Positions 24,547-35,135 of a stretch of DNA of 35,707 nucleotides are shown here, piece by piece. A model generated the notes under the pieces. The model worked only from the letters and a program-made list of their open reading frames with translations, made no database searches and was not told the DNA's origin. The position numbers and the translations under genes were made by a program. The DNA comes from Woeseiaceae bacterium (lineage in GTDB: Bacteria; Pseudomonadota; Gammaproteobacteria; Steroidobacterales; Woeseiaceae). The stretch covers positions 1-35,707 of the forward strand of contig JASJBG010000059.1 in NCBI GenBank assembly GCA_030066625.1, read 5' to 3'. Position 1 is the first letter of the stretch; each line of letters opens with the position of its first letter.

Positions 24547-24588
24547 GTGAAAATTTCACAGTAAAAATTTCACAGTGTTAATTTTACA
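24547..24588. repeat. Three tandem 14-bp palindromic repeats
   Basis: GTGAAAATTTCACA, GTAAAAATTTCACA and GTGTTAATTTTACA follow each other without gaps. The first is a perfect palindrome (GTGAAA-A-TTTCAC). The repeat phase is 14 bp. The block lies upstream of the unknown 148-aa gene on the minus strand and just beyond the end of the 66-aa gene. It looks like a cluster of operator sites for one repressor or activator. No CRISPR spacers or iteron-associated replication gene are present. Confidence 0.7.
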
Positions 24589-24610
24589 AATTGGCTTGGC
24601 CCCTGGCCGT

Positions 24611-24811
24611 TCAGGCAGCCGCGAAGCGGAGCTCGCGCTCCGGGACCGGCGCCTTCTCAATGCCATTGCGGGTCATCTCGGCCTCCACGCGATGCATGAA
24701 ACGCCTGGCGGTCCGGGGTCTCTTGCAGATCGGTTCCCACGGGAATCCGGCGTACTCCGCGGCGCGCTTGATTCGTTCTATTTCGTTATACGTCAGCTTG
24801 AAGGTGACCAT
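24611..24811 (-). CDS. Unknown 66-aa basic protein
   Basis: The start chosen is ATG 24811, which has a good GAGGAGT site about 7 nt upstream; an upstream start would add 31 unlikely residues. The protein is basic and helical (NEIERIKRAAEYAG; ARRFMHRVEAEM). The family is not recognised. It could be a small DNA-binding protein. It precedes the 148-aa gene on the same strand with the triple repeat between them. Confidence 0.6.
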   Translation of the reverse strand: MVTFKLTYNEIERIKRAAEYAGFPWEPICKRPRTARRFMHRVEAEMTRNGIEKAPVPERELRFAAA

Positions 24812-25068
24812 CGCGTGACTCCTCGGTTCGTGATGTCCTTTATGAGAAGTCTGCGTAAACGGACTGCCGATCACCTGACCCGATTGTGACTTTCTGGTGA
24901 CCAATTGCCGACTGGCTGTGCCGACGATGAATTGCCCTGCTACCGATGGGACTTATTGTTAAATAGCTGTTCTTTACCGATCGATCTAGTTTTCTAGACT
25001 TGCTTGCGCATCGCCTGAGGAAATCGGCTAGTATTACAAGCGTTTAGGAGACCACGCGCCAACAAGAA

Positions 25069-25095
25069 CAGGGCAGGAGCCCTGCAGGGATGGAG
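25069..25095 (+). promoter_or_regulatory. csrA leader with GGA hairpin (CsrA binding site)
   Basis: CAGGGC-AGGA-GCCCTG forms a 6-bp stem with AGGA in the loop (25069-25084), the preferred CsrA/RsmA target form. A second pair of GGA-type sites, GGGATGGAG (25088-25096), includes the csrA Shine-Dalgarno; another AGGAG lies at 25046-25050. This suggests that CsrA represses its own translation. The 250 nt upstream of this leader contain no gene; a TAGTAT (25029-25034) is a possible -10 but no convincing -35 is seen. Confidence 0.65.
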
Positions 25096-25105
25096 AATAA
25101 AGGTC

Positions 25106-25309
25106 ATGTTGATACTGACACGACGCGCTGGTGAGACGGTGATGATCGGGAGCGATGTCACGATCACTGTCTTGGGAGTCAAGGGTAACCAGGTACGGAT
25201 CGGCATCAATGCGCCGAAAGACGTGGCTGTGCACCGCGAAGAGATTTTCGAGCGAATCCAGAGCGAAAAGGCAGCCGAGGCTTCCGAGAAGCAAGCCGCC
25301 GAAAAGTAA
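25106..25309 (+). CDS. csrA: Carbon storage regulator CsrA/RsmA
   Basis: 67 aa with the full CsrA pattern: [15 protein letters not shown] at the start, [16 protein letters not shown] in the middle, and the RNA-binding VHREEI segment, followed by a charged tail. It binds GGA motifs in mRNA leaders to control translation globally. It lies upstream of tRNA-Ser(GCT), as in other gammaproteobacteria, but here the pair is inverted relative to alaS, which is convergent with it. Confidence 0.97.
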   Translation: MLILTRRAGETVMIGSDVTITVLGVKGNQVRIGINAPKDVAVHREEIFERIQSEKAAEASEKQAAEK

Positions 25310-25402
25310 GTCCAAGCTTGAGTTACAGGGGTTTACCTCGGGTATCCCGAGTCAGTACTATGTCGCCCCTCGCGGGCACATAGCCCGTGGCTGGACGATC
25401 AC

Positions 25403-25493
25403 GGAGAGATGGCTGAGTGGTCGAAAGCGCTCCCCTGCTAAGGGAGTATACGTTAATAGCGTATCGAGGGTTCGAATCCCTCTCTCTCCGCCA
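25403..25493 (+). tRNA. tRNA-Ser (anticodon GCT)
   Basis: 91 nt with the long variable arm of serine tRNAs. Acceptor GGAGAGA/TCTCTCC, anticodon stem CTCCC/GGGAG with loop CTGCTAA (anticodon GCT), T-arm GGGTTCGAATCCC, discriminator G, CCA encoded. It follows csrA by 93 nt and ends directly at a terminator. Confidence 0.97.
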
Positions 25494-25535
25494 GACAAAC
25501 AAAAAGGCCCCCTCGCGGGGCCTTTTTTGTTTGTC
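25494..25535 (+). terminator. Rho-independent terminator of tRNA-Ser
   Basis: GGCCCC (25506-25511) and GGGGCC (25517-25522) pair around a 5-nt loop. A-tract/T-tract pairing then extends the stem through GACAAAC on one side and GTTTGTC on the other, with one bulged T. The six Ts at 25523-25528 act as the U tract. The matching A-run makes it usable in both directions. Confidence 0.9.
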
Positions 25536-25897
25536 TCGCCGAGGGAGGCTGGGACTTCGAACCCTGTTCGACTCGCGCAGCGTCAGCAAGCGAGCACGCG
25601 GAGCCGCAGGCGAAGCGTCTATCCCTCTCTCGACAAGCTCCGACTCCAGTGAAAAGAACTTGGAGAGACGAACCCTCTGGTTCGAGCCGAGGCCGCCGAA
25701 GGCGGCCGAGACGACGCGCGAAGCGCGCCCGCAGGGCGAGGAGCGTAGCGACGAGTCTATCCCTCTCTCGGGCCCGTCCATTTGTCTCGCCGAGGGAGGC
25801 TGGGACTTCGAACCCTGTTCGACTCAGTCGGCGGCGAAGCCGCAACTGAGCACGTGCCGCGACAGCGGCACGTCTATCCCTCTCTAGGACGTTCCTC

Positions 25898-25921
25898 CGT
25901 AGGAGCGGCTTCCAGCCGCGA
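25898..25921 (-). repeat. REP-type palindromic repeat, copy 2 (inverted)
   Basis: Exact reverse complement of the 24 nt at 117-140. It stands in inverted orientation both to copy 1, 25.8 kb away, and to copy 3, 111 nt away. Confidence 0.8.
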
Positions 25922-26032
25922 TAAGCGACTTGCGCTTTTGGCATGGCACCCGCAGATTTTGCCGTCCATTGTGATGGCTTCGCCGAATTCTCTGAGAGAC
26001 CTCGAGATTCGATCAGTATCTCGAACGCCGGA

Positions 26033-26056
26033 TCGCGGCTGGAAGCCGCTCCTACG
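26033..26056 (+). repeat. REP-type palindromic repeat, copy 3
   Basis: Identical to the 24 nt at 117-140. With copy 2 it forms a head-to-head pair around a 111-nt spacer, like a REPIN. It lies just beyond the alaS stop and could also act as its transcription end. Confidence 0.8.
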
Positions 26057-26134
26057 GTGGGTCGTCGAAGTTCCGCTATGGCAAGTTACGGCCACGCGGA
26101 GCCGCGGGCGTCTATCCCTCTCCCGGTGAACTCT

Positions 26135-28732
26135 TCAGCCCAGCTGCTCCGCCACCCAGCCGGGCACCGATTCGAGGGCGCCGTCGAGTGCCGCGGGGTT
26201 GGAACCGCCGGCCTGGGCGAAGTCGGGTCGACCGCCGCCCTTGCCGCCAACGGCCTCGGCGACAGGCTTGATCAGGTCGCCCGCCTTAATCTTCGCGGTG
26301 TTGTCCTTGGTCACGCCGGCCGCAAGACGAACCTTGTCCCCTTCCACTGAGCCGACGACGACGATTGCGCTCTGCAGCTTGTCCTTGAAGCGGTCCACGG
26401 CATCGCGCAGGGTTTTCGCATCGGCGCCATCCATGCGGGTCGCCAGTACCTTGATGCCGGATATCTCCTGCACGTTTTCGGCATGGTCCACCGCCTGGCC
26501 GGTAACGAGCGCCTGCTTGGCCGCCGCGAGCTCCTTCTCGAGGTCCTTGTTGCGCTTCAAGAGCTGCTCGACCTTGATCGTTGCCTGGTCGGGCTGGCTC
26601 TTCAGCAGGCTCGCGATCTCGCCGAGCATGCTCTGGCGCCCGTCGATCCACTCGAGTGCGCCCTGCCCCGTCACGGCCTCGATTCGGCGAACGCCCGAGG
26701 CGACGCCGCCTTCCGACGTGATCTTGAAGACGCCGATGTCCCCCGTGCGGTCGACGTGCGTGCCGCCACATAACTCGACCGAGAAGTCGCCGAAGCGCAG
26801 CACGCGAACCTCATCGCCGTATTTCTCGCCGAACAGCGCCATCGCTCCCGACTCGATGGCGTCGTCGTAACTCATGTGGCGAATCTCCGCGCCGCGGTTG
26901 GCGCGTATCTCGTCGTTGACGATTCTCTCGATCTCCTCGAGCTGATCCGGCGTCACCGGTTCGTAGTGCGAGAAATCGAAGCGCAGCCGATCCGGCGCTA
27001 CCAGCGAGCCCTTCTGGGTGACGTGCTCGCCAAGCACGTTGCGAAGAGCCGCGTGCATCAGGTGCGTCGCCGAATGATTGAGAACGATCGACTGGCGGCG
27101 ATCGGCATCGACGATGGCCTCGACCTTCTGGCCGACGCGGAACTCGCCTTCCTCGACGGCACCGTAGTGCACGATCGCTTTGCCGTTCTTCTGCGTGTCG
27201 TCGACACGGAACAGCCGGCCTTCCTCGGCGAGCAGTCCCTTGTCGCCAATCTGGCCGCCGCTTTCGGCATAGAACGGCGTCGTTGACAGGATGACGATGC
27301 CGTCGTCGCCGGCGTTCAGTACTTCGACCGCCTCGCCGTCCTTGTACAGCTCGACGATCTTGCAGACGCCGTCGGTGCCGTCGTAGCCCAGGAAGTCCGT
27401 CTCGGCTGCAGTCTTGAGCGAGGCACCGCCGCTCGCGGCGAACTTGCTGGCCGCCTTGGCTTTCTCCTGCTGGACGCGCATTGCGGATTCGAAACCGGCC
27501 TGGTCGACGGCCAGCCCGCGCTCGCGCGCGACGTCGGCGGTCAGGTCGACCGGGAATCCGTACGTGTCATAGAGCTTGAAGACGACGTCGCCCGGGATCT
27601 CCTTCGAATCGAGATCGGCAATGGCTGCCTCGAGAATCTCCATGCCCTGGTGCAGGGTCTCCGCGAATCGTCGCTCTTCCTTCGCCAACACCTTCTCGAC
27701 ATGTGCCTGCGACTTGCCGAGCTCCGGGTAGGCCTCGCCCATCTCTTTCGCGAGCGGCGCCACGAGCTTGTAAAAAAACGGCTCGTCGTGGCCGAGCTTC
27801 TTGCCGTGCCGGATCGCGCGGCGAATGATTCGGCGCAGCACGTAGCCGCGGCCTTCATTGCCGGGCAGGACGCCGTCGACGATCAGGAATGCGCAGGCAC
27901 GGATGTGATCCGCGATGACATTCAGCGAGGCATTGCCGTCGTTGTCGACGCCGAGCGTGTCGGCAATGGCGTTGATCAGGTTAGCGAACAGGTCGATATC
28001 GTAGTTCGAGTGCACGCCCTGCATGACGGCGGCGATGCGTTCGAGGCCCATCCCGGTATCGACGGACGGCTTCGGCAGCGGCGTCATCGTGCCGTCGGCG
28101 GAGCGATCGAACTGCATGAAAACGAGATTCCAGATTTCGACGTAGCGATCGCCGTCTTCGTCGGGCGATCCTGGCGGGCCGCCTTCGACGTCGGGGCCGT
28201 GATCGAAGAAGATCTCGGAACACGGGCCACAGGGTCCCGTATCGCCCATGGCCCAGAAATTGTCCTTCTCGCCCATGCGCGTGAAGCGCTTGGGGTCGAT
28301 CTTCATCTCCTTGAGCCAGATGTCGGCGGCTTCATCATCGTCGTTGAAGACGGTGACCCACAGCCGCTCCGGCGGCAGGCCGAGCTTCTCGGTCAGGAAC
28401 TCCCAGCCGTACTGGATCGCCTCGCGCTTGAAATAGTCGCCAAAGCTGAAGTTGCCGAGCATCTCGAAGAACGTATGGTGCCGGGCCGTGTAGCCGACGT
28501 TCTCGAGGTCGTTGTGCTTGCCACCGGCACGCACGCAGCGCTGCGAGGTCGCCGCGCGGTTGTAGCTGCGCTTGTCCTCGCCCAGGAATACGTCCTTGAA
28601 CTGCACCATGCCGGCATTGGTGAACAGCAGGGTCGGGTCGTTGCCGGGCACGAGCGGGGAACTCGCGACCACCTCGTGGCCGTGTTCGGCGAAATAATCC
28701 AGGAACGCCTGGCGGAGCTCGTTGCTCGTCAT
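26135..28732 (-). CDS. alaS: Alanyl-tRNA synthetase
   Basis: 865 aa from ATG 28732; an in-frame ATG at 28741 would add 3 residues. Class II catalytic domain at the N-terminus ([29 protein letters not shown]), then the editing domain with the zinc-type motif HSATHLMH and [10 protein letters not shown], then the C-terminal domain ending in a Gly-rich segment [15 protein letters not shown]. Usual length for the family. It charges tRNA-Ala. It follows recX by 28 nt; neither start has a strong ribosome site. Confidence 0.97.
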   Translation of the reverse strand: MTSNELRQAFLDYFAEHGHEVVASSPLVPGNDPTLLFTNAGMVQFKDVFLGEDKRSYNRAATSQRCVRAGGKHNDLENVGYTARHHTFFEMLGNFSFGDYFKREAIQYGWEFLTEKLGLPPERLWVTVFNDDDEAADIWLKEMKIDPKRFTRMGEKDNFWAMGDTGPCGPCSEIFFDHGPDVEGGPPGSPDEDGDRYVEIWNLVFMQFDRSADGTMTPLPKPSVDTGMGLERIAAVMQGVHSNYDIDLFANLINAIADTLGVDNDGNASLNVIADHIRACAFLIVDGVLPGNEGRGYVLRRIIRRAIRHGKKLGHDEPFFYKLVAPLAKEMGEAYPELGKSQAHVEKVLAKEERRFAETLHQGMEILEAAIADLDSKEIPGDVVFKLYDTYGFPVDLTADVARERGLAVDQAGFESAMRVQQEKAKAASKFAASGGASLKTAAETDFLGYDGTDGVCKIVELYKDGEAVEVLNAGDDGIVILSTTPFYAESGGQIGDKGLLAEEGRLFRVDDTQKNGKAIVHYGAVEEGEFRVGQKVEAIVDADRRQSIVLNHSATHLMHAALRNVLGEHVTQKGSLVAPDRLRFDFSHYEPVTPDQLEEIERIVNDEIRANRGAEIRHMSYDDAIESGAMALFGEKYGDEVRVLRFGDFSVELCGGTHVDRTGDIGVFKITSEGGVASGVRRIEAVTGQGALEWIDGRQSMLGEIASLLKSQPDQATIKVEQLLKRNKDLEKELAAAKQALVTGQAVDHAENVQEISGIKVLATRMDGADAKTLRDAVDRFKDKLQSAIVVVGSVEGDKVRLAAGVTKDNTAKIKAGDLIKPVAEAVGGKGGGRPDFAQAGGSNPAALDGALESVPGWVAEQLG

Positions 28733-28760
28733 GGTCTTCATCGGGCGAATTCTAGTGGTT

Positions 28761-29272
28761 TCAATCAGTTCCCGAAACCGCTGCCTGAATCTGCTCCGAC
28801 TCGAATCCACGATATTGCAGGAACCGCATCTGCCGGGCCTTCTCCTTGAAGTCCACCGGCAACTCGTCTCCGAACTTGCGGCGATGCACCTCGATTGCAA
28901 GGGCAGCCCAGTCGGTATCGAGCTCGGTCAGCACCGCGTCGACCAGGGGCTCGCGGATGCCGCGCTCGCGCAAAGAGGCCCGGATCCTGGCAGGCCCCTT
29001 GCCCTTGCGCACGTTGGACTGGACGAATGCCTCGACGAAGCGGCGATCGCTCTGCAACCCTTCCGCCTTGAGCGCCTCGATGGCGTCGAGCGCCACGTTG
29101 CCGTCGAAACCCGCCTTCTCGAGCTTTTTCATGAGCTCATCGCGGGAGTGCTCGCGCCGCGCGAGGTAGTCCATGGCCTTCTTGCGGGCTTCTACCGGGT
29201 CCGAAAAGCGATCGACCTCGTCCGGCTGGACGAGGTCGCTCAGTAGGTCGTTGATCGGTGACGGTTCGGGCA

Positions 29273-29273
<1 letters not shown>
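28761..29273 (-). CDS. recX: Regulatory protein RecX
   Basis: 170 aa, start ATG 29273 sharing one base with the recA stop (TGATG). Three-helix RecX repeats are visible: [18 protein letters not shown] and [17 protein letters not shown]. RecX inhibits RecA filaments. The tight coupling to recA is typical. Confidence 0.95.
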
Positions 29274-30313
<1,040 letters not shown>

Positions 30314-30344
30314 AGAAATCAAGCCATCCAGTGGGTTTGAGAAT

Positions 30345-30364
30345 GCATGTGATTATATACAGTA
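30345..30364 (-). promoter_or_regulatory. LexA (SOS) box of recA
   Basis: On the minus strand TACTGTATATAATCACATGC. The left half matches the gammaproteobacterial SOS consensus (TACTGTATATATATACAGTA) perfectly; the right half is degenerate (CAT in place of CAG). 14 of 20 positions agree. Placed just upstream of recA as expected. Confidence 0.75.
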
Positions 30365-30440
30365 ATTGTGGCCGAAACCCAATAGCGGCGCGAGCTTCGA
30401 AATCCCGCTCTTTGCACCGAAATGAGCTTTTCGGCGGAAA

Positions 30441-30950
30441 CTATTGTTTCACTGGGTAGTACTTGGAGCTGCCGCGGCTCGATATGGACTCGATCAGCTC
30501 GAAGCCGGTCCACTCGGTCATCAGCGGCTGCGCGAGCCGCTGGGTCTCGAAGGGCCGCGCGGCGCGCACGATCGTGATGTGCGGCCGATAGACCCGGTCC
30601 TCGGGCGTGATTCCCGCGTCCGCGAGCACGCCGTTGAGCCGGCCGACCAACGACTCGAGCTCGGGTGGCACGCGCTGCGGCGAGAGCACGCCGACCTTGG
30701 CGCGAGGCCAGTATTCTGCGTGATCGAAACGCAGCCGGAACGGCTCGAACGGGATCTCCGCGGCGGCGGCCTGGAGCTCCGAGGTTCTCGATTCCGGGAA
30801 GTCGCCGACGAAGGCCAGCGTGACGTGCCAGCCATCGCGGTAGACGGCGCGGCCCTCGACGAGCTTGGCAATCGGGCTGATAACGTTGCGTAACTGTTCG
30901 CGCTGGCGGTCGTTCGGCCACAGCGAGAAAAACAGTCGTTTGGTGCTCAT
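30441..30950 (-). CDS. thpR: RNA 2',3'-cyclic phosphodiesterase ThpR (LigT family)
   Basis: 169 aa from ATG 30950, overlapping the pncC stop as ATGA. The two HxTx catalytic motifs of the 2H family are present: HVTL and HITI. Family members hydrolyse 2',3'-cyclic phosphates in RNA ends. Located between pncC and recA. Confidence 0.93.
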   Translation of the reverse strand: MSTKRLFFSLWPNDRQREQLRNVISPIAKLVEGRAVYRDGWHVTLAFVGDFPESRTSELQAAAAEIPFEPFRLRFDHAEYWPRAKVGVLSPQRVPPELESLVGRLNGVLADAGITPEDRVYRPHITIVRAARPFETQRLAQPLMTEWTGFELIESISSRGSSKYYPVKQ

Positions 30951-31450
30951 GCGTTCAATCTGTCCCCGAGCCCGTCCAGGGCCTTCAATACCGTTTGCCG
31001 CCGCACAGAATCGCGGTCGCCCGCGAACACGTGCCGTTCGCAGTCGATCGAGACGGCATCGCCGTCGCGCATCCCCCATGCGAACCAGACCGTACCGACG
31101 GGCTTGTCGGCACTGCCCCCGTCCGGCCCCGCGATACCGCTGACCGCGACACCAAGATCAGCGCCGCTCACGTCCAGCGCACCGCCGACCATCTCTCGCA
31201 CCGTGGCTTCGCTGACAGCGCCGTCCGTCGCGAGCGTCTGCTCACTAACGCCCAGCAAAGCCTGCTTGGCGTCGTTCGAATAGCTGACGGCGCCGTAGCC
31301 GAACACCGCAGAACTTCCAGGCACGTCGGTCAGCGCCTTGGCGATCCAGCCGCCGGTGCAGGACTCGGCCGTGGTCGCAACCTTGCCGGCCGCAGCCAGC
31401 GAGCCCACCAGCTCCGCCGCACGCGCGGCAAGCGCCGCTTCATCCGTCAT
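30947..31450 (-). CDS. pncC: Nicotinamide-nucleotide amidohydrolase (CinA C-terminal domain)
   Basis: 167 aa, stand-alone CinA C-terminal domain. Signature [22 protein letters not shown] and the later GIAGPDGGS. It deamidates NMN to nicotinate mononucleotide in the pyridine-nucleotide cycle. Overlaps the glycosyltransferase gene by 11 nt and thpR by 4 nt. Confidence 0.94.
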   Translation of the reverse strand: MTDEAALAARAAELVGSLAAAGKVATTAESCTGGWIAKALTDVPGSSAVFGYGAVSYSNDAKQALLGVSEQTLATDGAVSEATVREMVGGALDVSGADLGVAVSGIAGPDGGSADKPVGTVWFAWGMRDGDAVSIDCERHVFAGDRDSVRRQTVLKALDGLGDRLNA

Positions 31451-32528
31451 CGAGCACCGACTCGTACAGTTCGACGTGCTTGTCCGCCATCGTAGCGATC
31501 GAGAACTCGTTTTGCATGCGCGCCCGGCCGGCGCCGCCGAGGGAAGCCCGTATCTGGTCGTCGTTCATCAGCGTGGCGATCGCACCGCCAAGCGCATCGA
31601 CGTCACCGGGCGGCACGAGCAGGCCGCTCTCGTCGGCGGCGACCGCTTCGGTGACGCCGCCCGCTGCAAACGCGACGACGGGGACGCCCGCCGCCTGCGC
31701 TTTCAGGGTCGCGACGCCGAGCCCCTCGGCGAGCGACGGGTGCACGAACAGGTCGAGGCAGCCGAAGAACGAGTCGAGGTCATCGCGGAACCCTGCGAAC
31801 TGCACGATGTCGCCAAGACCCAGGTTCGCAGCCTGTTCGCGCAGCTCGTTTTCGAGCGGCCCGTCACCGAAGATGATCAGCCTGAACGGCGGCATCGAGT
31901 CCTTGATCGCCGCCACGGCGTCCAGCAGGTAGCGATGACCTTTGCGCTCGATGAGCTGCCCTGCTGCCGCAACGACGAACACGTCGTCAGGCACGCCGAA
32001 TTCCGGCCGCATGGCAGCACAGTCGGGCTTCGACGCGAACGCGTCGGAATCCACGGCGCTGCGAATTACGACGATCCGCTCGTCCTCGACACCGCGGTTG
32101 CGGAGCACGGCGGCGATCGCGTCGGAAATGGCGATGACGCGCTTGAACGGCCGGTAGCGAAGCGCCGCGACCAAGCGCATCTCCGTGTTGTCGACACGCC
32201 GCGAGACGACCGCGGGAACGTCGGCGAAACTCGCCGCCAGCCCGCCGAGCACGTCGGCGCCGCGGCGGCTGTGGCAGTGCACGATGTCGGGCTTCGTTTC
32301 GTTGATGTACTGCGTCAGCCGGTACGCGAACGGCAGGTCGAGATCGCCGGCGCAGAACAGGTTGCGGACCGGGATACCCGCGGCGCGTGCGGCGCCGTCG
32401 ATGCCGGACGCCGGCGGGCAAACGAGTTCGCCCTCGTGGCCGCGCTCGCGCAGCGCCGACATCAGGTAGACCACCTGCTGCGGCCCGCCGTAGAGATGGC
32501 GTCCCGTTTCGACATGCAGTATTTTCAT
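31440..32528 (-). CDS. Glycosyltransferase family 4 protein
   Basis: 362 aa from ATG 32528. GT-B fold: N-terminal Rossmann half with [11 protein letters not shown], and C-terminal nucleotide-sugar half with [13 protein letters not shown] and [10 protein letters not shown]. The usual EX7E motif reads E-x7-K, so the second glutamate is replaced. Substrate unknown; probably envelope or exopolysaccharide sugars. First gene of the unit running into pncC-thpR-recA, divergent from mutS by 39 nt. Confidence 0.9.
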   Translation of the reverse strand: MKILHVETGRHLYGGPQQVVYLMSALRERGHEGELVCPPASGIDGAARAAGIPVRNLFCAGDLDLPFAYRLTQYINETKPDIVHCHSRRGADVLGGLAASFADVPAVVSRRVDNTEMRLVAALRYRPFKRVIAISDAIAAVLRNRGVEDERIVVIRSAVDSDAFASKPDCAAMRPEFGVPDDVFVVAAAGQLIERKGHRYLLDAVAAIKDSMPPFRLIIFGDGPLENELREQAANLGLGDIVQFAGFRDDLDSFFGCLDLFVHPSLAEGLGVATLKAQAAGVPVVAFAAGGVTEAVAADESGLLVPPGDVDALGGAIATLMNDDQIRASLGGAGRARMQNEFSIATMADKHVELYESVLDDG

Positions 32529-32567
32529 GAGCCAATCATAATCGCGGTCCAGCGGCCGCTCCACTCC

Positions 32568-35135
32568 ATGAGCGCAAACGTCTCTCCCGTGCATACGCCG
32601 ATGATGCGGCAGTATCTGGCGATCAAGGCCGAGTATCCCGACATGCTGGTCTTCTATCGCATGGGCGATTTCTACGAGCTTTTTTACGACGACGCCAGGA
32701 AAGCGGCCGCGCTGCTCGATATCACGCTGACGGCGCGCGGCAAGTCGGGCGGCAACCCGATCCCGATGGCGGGTGTGCCCTACCACGCCGCCGAGGGTTA
32801 CCTCGCCCGGCTCGTCAGCAAGGGCGAGTCCGTGGCCATCTGCGAACAGATCGGCGACCCGGCGACGTCCAAAGGCCCGGTCGAACGCCAGGTGACCCGG
32901 ATCGTCACGCCGGGCACGCTCACGGACGAGGCGCTGCTCTCGGAATATCGCGACAATCTGGTCGCCGCGGTCTACGCACACGACGACATGCTCGGCATCG
33001 CCTGGCTGGACCTCGCCGGCGGCCGGTTTCGACTGACCGAGGTCGGCGATCGCGAGGCGCTCCTGGGCGAACTCGAGCGGCTGCGCCCCGCCGAGCTGAT
33101 CGTCGATGAGGATGCGCCGACTATCGAGGGCGTTGACGAATGGCTCCGGGTTAGCCGGCGTCCGCCCTGGCATTTCGAACTCGACAGCGCGCGCCGACTG
33201 CTCGCCGCGCAGTTCGGCACGCGCGACCTGGCGGGCTTCGGCTGCGACGACTACCCGCGCGGCGTTGCCGCGGCCGGCGCGCTGCTGCAGTACGTTGCCG
33301 ACACACAAAAGGCCTCACTGCCGCACCTCACATCGATCACGGTCGAGCGTCGCGATGAAGCCGTCATCATGGACGGACCGACGCGACGCAATCTCGAGAT
33401 CGAACGATCGCTGGCCGGCCACGACCGACACACGCTCGCCGGTGTCATGGACCGCTGCCGGAGCCCGATGGGCAGCCGGCTGCTCAGGCGCTGGCTGAAC
33501 CGACCGCTGCGCGATGCCCAGGTCCTGCGCGGCCGCTACCAGGCCATCGGCGCGATGCAGTCGGCCGGGATTGTCCAGTCGCTTGGCGACGAGTTGGCCG
33601 GCATCGGCGACGTCGAACGGATTCTGTCGCGTGTCGCGCTGCGCTCGGCCCGACCGCGCGACCTCGAAAAGCTCGCCGATGCACTATCTCGCCTGCCCGG
33701 CCTTCGGTCGACACTGGCCGGCATCGACTCGCCGCTGCTCGGCGAGCTGCGCGATGCGATCCGCGAACATCGCCGCGAGCACGAACGCCTGAGCAAGGCG
33801 ATCGTCGACAACCCACCGATGGTGATTCGCGATGGCGGCGTCATCGCCGACGGCTACGACGACGAACTCGACGAGCTGCGAGCGATAGCGGCCAATGCCG
33901 ATCAGTTCCTCCTCGACCTCGAAGCCCGCGAGAAAGAGCGCACCGGCATCTCGACGCTCAAGCTCGGCTACAACCGCGTGCACGGCTACTACATCGAGAT
34001 CAGCAAGGGCCAGGCGGACAAGGCGCCGGTCGACTACACGCGCCGGCAGACGCTCAAGGCAGCCGAGCGCTACATCACCCCGGAACTCAAGACCTTCGAG
34101 GACAAGGTCCTGAGTGCACGAGAGCGTGCTCTCGCCCAGGAAAAGAAGCTCTACGAGGAGCTGCTCGATCGCTTGAACGACAGCCTCGCCGAGCTGCAGC
34201 AGACCGCCTTTGCGCTGGCCGAGCTCGACGTGCTGACCTGCTTCGCGGAACGTGCCGACAGCCTGCGACTGACGCAACCGGAACTTGCCGACGAGCCGTG
34301 CATCGAGATCGAAGGCGGCCGACACCTGGTCGTCGAACAGGTCATCGACGCGCCGTTCGTCGCCAACGACGTCGCGCTCGATGACGAGCGCCGCCTGCTC
34401 GTGATCACGGGACCGAACATGGGCGGCAAGTCCACCTACATGCGCCAGACCGCGCTGATCGCGATCCTCGCCCTGGTCGGCAGCTACGTACCGGCCGAGC
34501 GTACGAAGATCGGCCCGATCGACCGGATCTTCACGCGCATCGGTGCATCCGACGACCTGGCCGGCGGCCGCTCGACGTTCATGGTCGAGATGACCGAGAC
34601 CGCGACGATTCTCAACAACGCCACCGAGCACAGCCTGGTACTCATGGACGAAATTGGTCGCGGCACGAGCACCTTCGACGGCCTGTCACTCGCGTGGGCA
34701 GCCGCGCATCACATGGGTGAGAAGGTAAAGGCGTTTACGCTGTTCGCAACCCATTACTTCGAGTTGACGGCCCTGGCACAGGAACTGCCGGCCTGCGGCA
34801 ACGTACACCTCGATGCCACCGAGCACGACGGTCAGCTCGTGTTCCTGCATTCGGTTCGCCCGGGCCCTGCGAACCAGAGCTACGGCCTGCAGGTTGCTTC
34901 GCTCGCGGGTGTTCCCAAGCGCGTCATCCGCCGGGCACGCGCTTACCTCGAGCACCTCGAGGACCAGCGGGCCCGCGCCGAGGGCGCGCTGCAGCAGGGC
35001 TTTGACTTCACGGCGCCGGAACCCGTTTCTGAAGACGCACTGCGCGACGCCGTCGCGGAGCTCGACCCCGATTCCATGTCCCCGCGCGAAGCACTCGACG
35101 CGCTCTACGAACTGAAGAAACTCGATGAAGACTAG
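32568..35135 (+). CDS. mutS: DNA mismatch repair protein MutS
   Basis: 855 aa, close to the 853 aa of E. coli. Mismatch-reading F35-Y36-E37 in MGDFYELFY, Walker [10 protein letters not shown] at about 615-623, and a later [13 protein letters not shown]alker B/signature. The start ATG 32568 has no clear ribosome site. The last 11 nt overlap the lipoprotein gene. Confidence 0.97.
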   Translation: MSANVSPVHTPMMRQYLAIKAEYPDMLVFYRMGDFYELFYDDARKAAALLDITLTARGKSGGNPIPMAGVPYHAAEGYLARLVSKGESVAICEQIGDPATSKGPVERQVTRIVTPGTLTDEALLSEYRDNLVAAVYAHDDMLGIAWLDLAGGRFRLTEVGDREALLGELERLRPAELIVDEDAPTIEGVDEWLRVSRRPPWHFELDSARRLLAAQFGTRDLAGFGCDDYPRGVAAAGALLQYVADTQKASLPHLTSITVERRDEAVIMDGPTRRNLEIERSLAGHDRHTLAGVMDRCRSPMGSRLLRRWLNRPLRDAQVLRGRYQAIGAMQSAGIVQSLGDELAGIGDVERILSRVALRSARPRDLEKLADALSRLPGLRSTLAGIDSPLLGELRDAIREHRREHERLSKAIVDNPPMVIRDGGVIADGYDDELDELRAIAANADQFLLDLEAREKERTGISTLKLGYNRVHGYYIEISKGQADKAPVDYTRRQTLKAAERYITPELKTFEDKVLSARERALAQEKKLYEELLDRLNDSLAELQQTAFALAELDVLTCFAERADSLRLTQPELADEPCIEIEGGRHLVVEQVIDAPFVANDVALDDERRLLVITGPNMGGKSTYMRQTALIAILALVGSYVPAERTKIGPIDRIFTRIGASDDLAGGRSTFMVEMTETATILNNATEHSLVLMDEIGRGTSTFDGLSLAWAAAHHMGEKVKAFTLFATHYFELTALAQELPACGNVHLDATEHDGQLVFLHSVRPGPANQSYGLQVASLAGVPKRVIRRARAYLEHLEDQRARAEGALQQGFDFTAPEPVSEDALRDAVAELDPDSMSPREALDALYELKKLDED

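Larger units (their letters stand above)
25530..26125. repeat. Modular repeat block between tRNA-Ser and alaS
   Basis: No gene is supported in this 600-nt stretch. It holds an exact 45-nt repeat (25530-25574 and 25781-25825) that includes CTTCGAACCCTGTTCGACTC. It also holds four copies of GTCTATCCCTCTC (from about 25617, 25755, 25872 and 26110). Between each head and tail lie different GC-rich hairpins such as GGCCGCC/GGCGGCC. The heads and tails resemble the T-arm and 3' end of the adjacent tRNA-Ser (GGTTCGAATCCC, TCTCTCC), so the block may derive from tRNA 3' ends. Two REP copies follow at 25898 and 26033. Open frames here are artefacts of the repeats. Confidence 0.7.

Noticed and set aside
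24547..24588. CRISPR array or replication iterons.
   Set aside because: Repeats are 14 bp with no spacers, and no cas or replication gene is nearby.
25323..25944. Several overlapping open frames rich in SNPR- and FEP-type motifs around tRNA-Ser and the repeat block.
   Set aside because: They translate the tRNA T-arm and the repeats, overlap each other on both strands and lack ribosome sites. They are a known type of spurious protein.
117..26056. Insertion sequence or integrase driving the island.
   Set aside because: No transposase, integrase or matching att duplication was found; only the short REP-type repeats are visible.
28742..28900. Upstream in-frame extension of alaS.
   Set aside because: It overlaps the end of recX and the added residues have no counterpart in other AlaRS; starts at 28732/28741 fit the family.
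31338..32567. In-frame upstream extension of mutS by over 400 codons.
   Set aside because: It runs antisense through the glycosyltransferase gene. The MutS family begins at the ATG at 32568.
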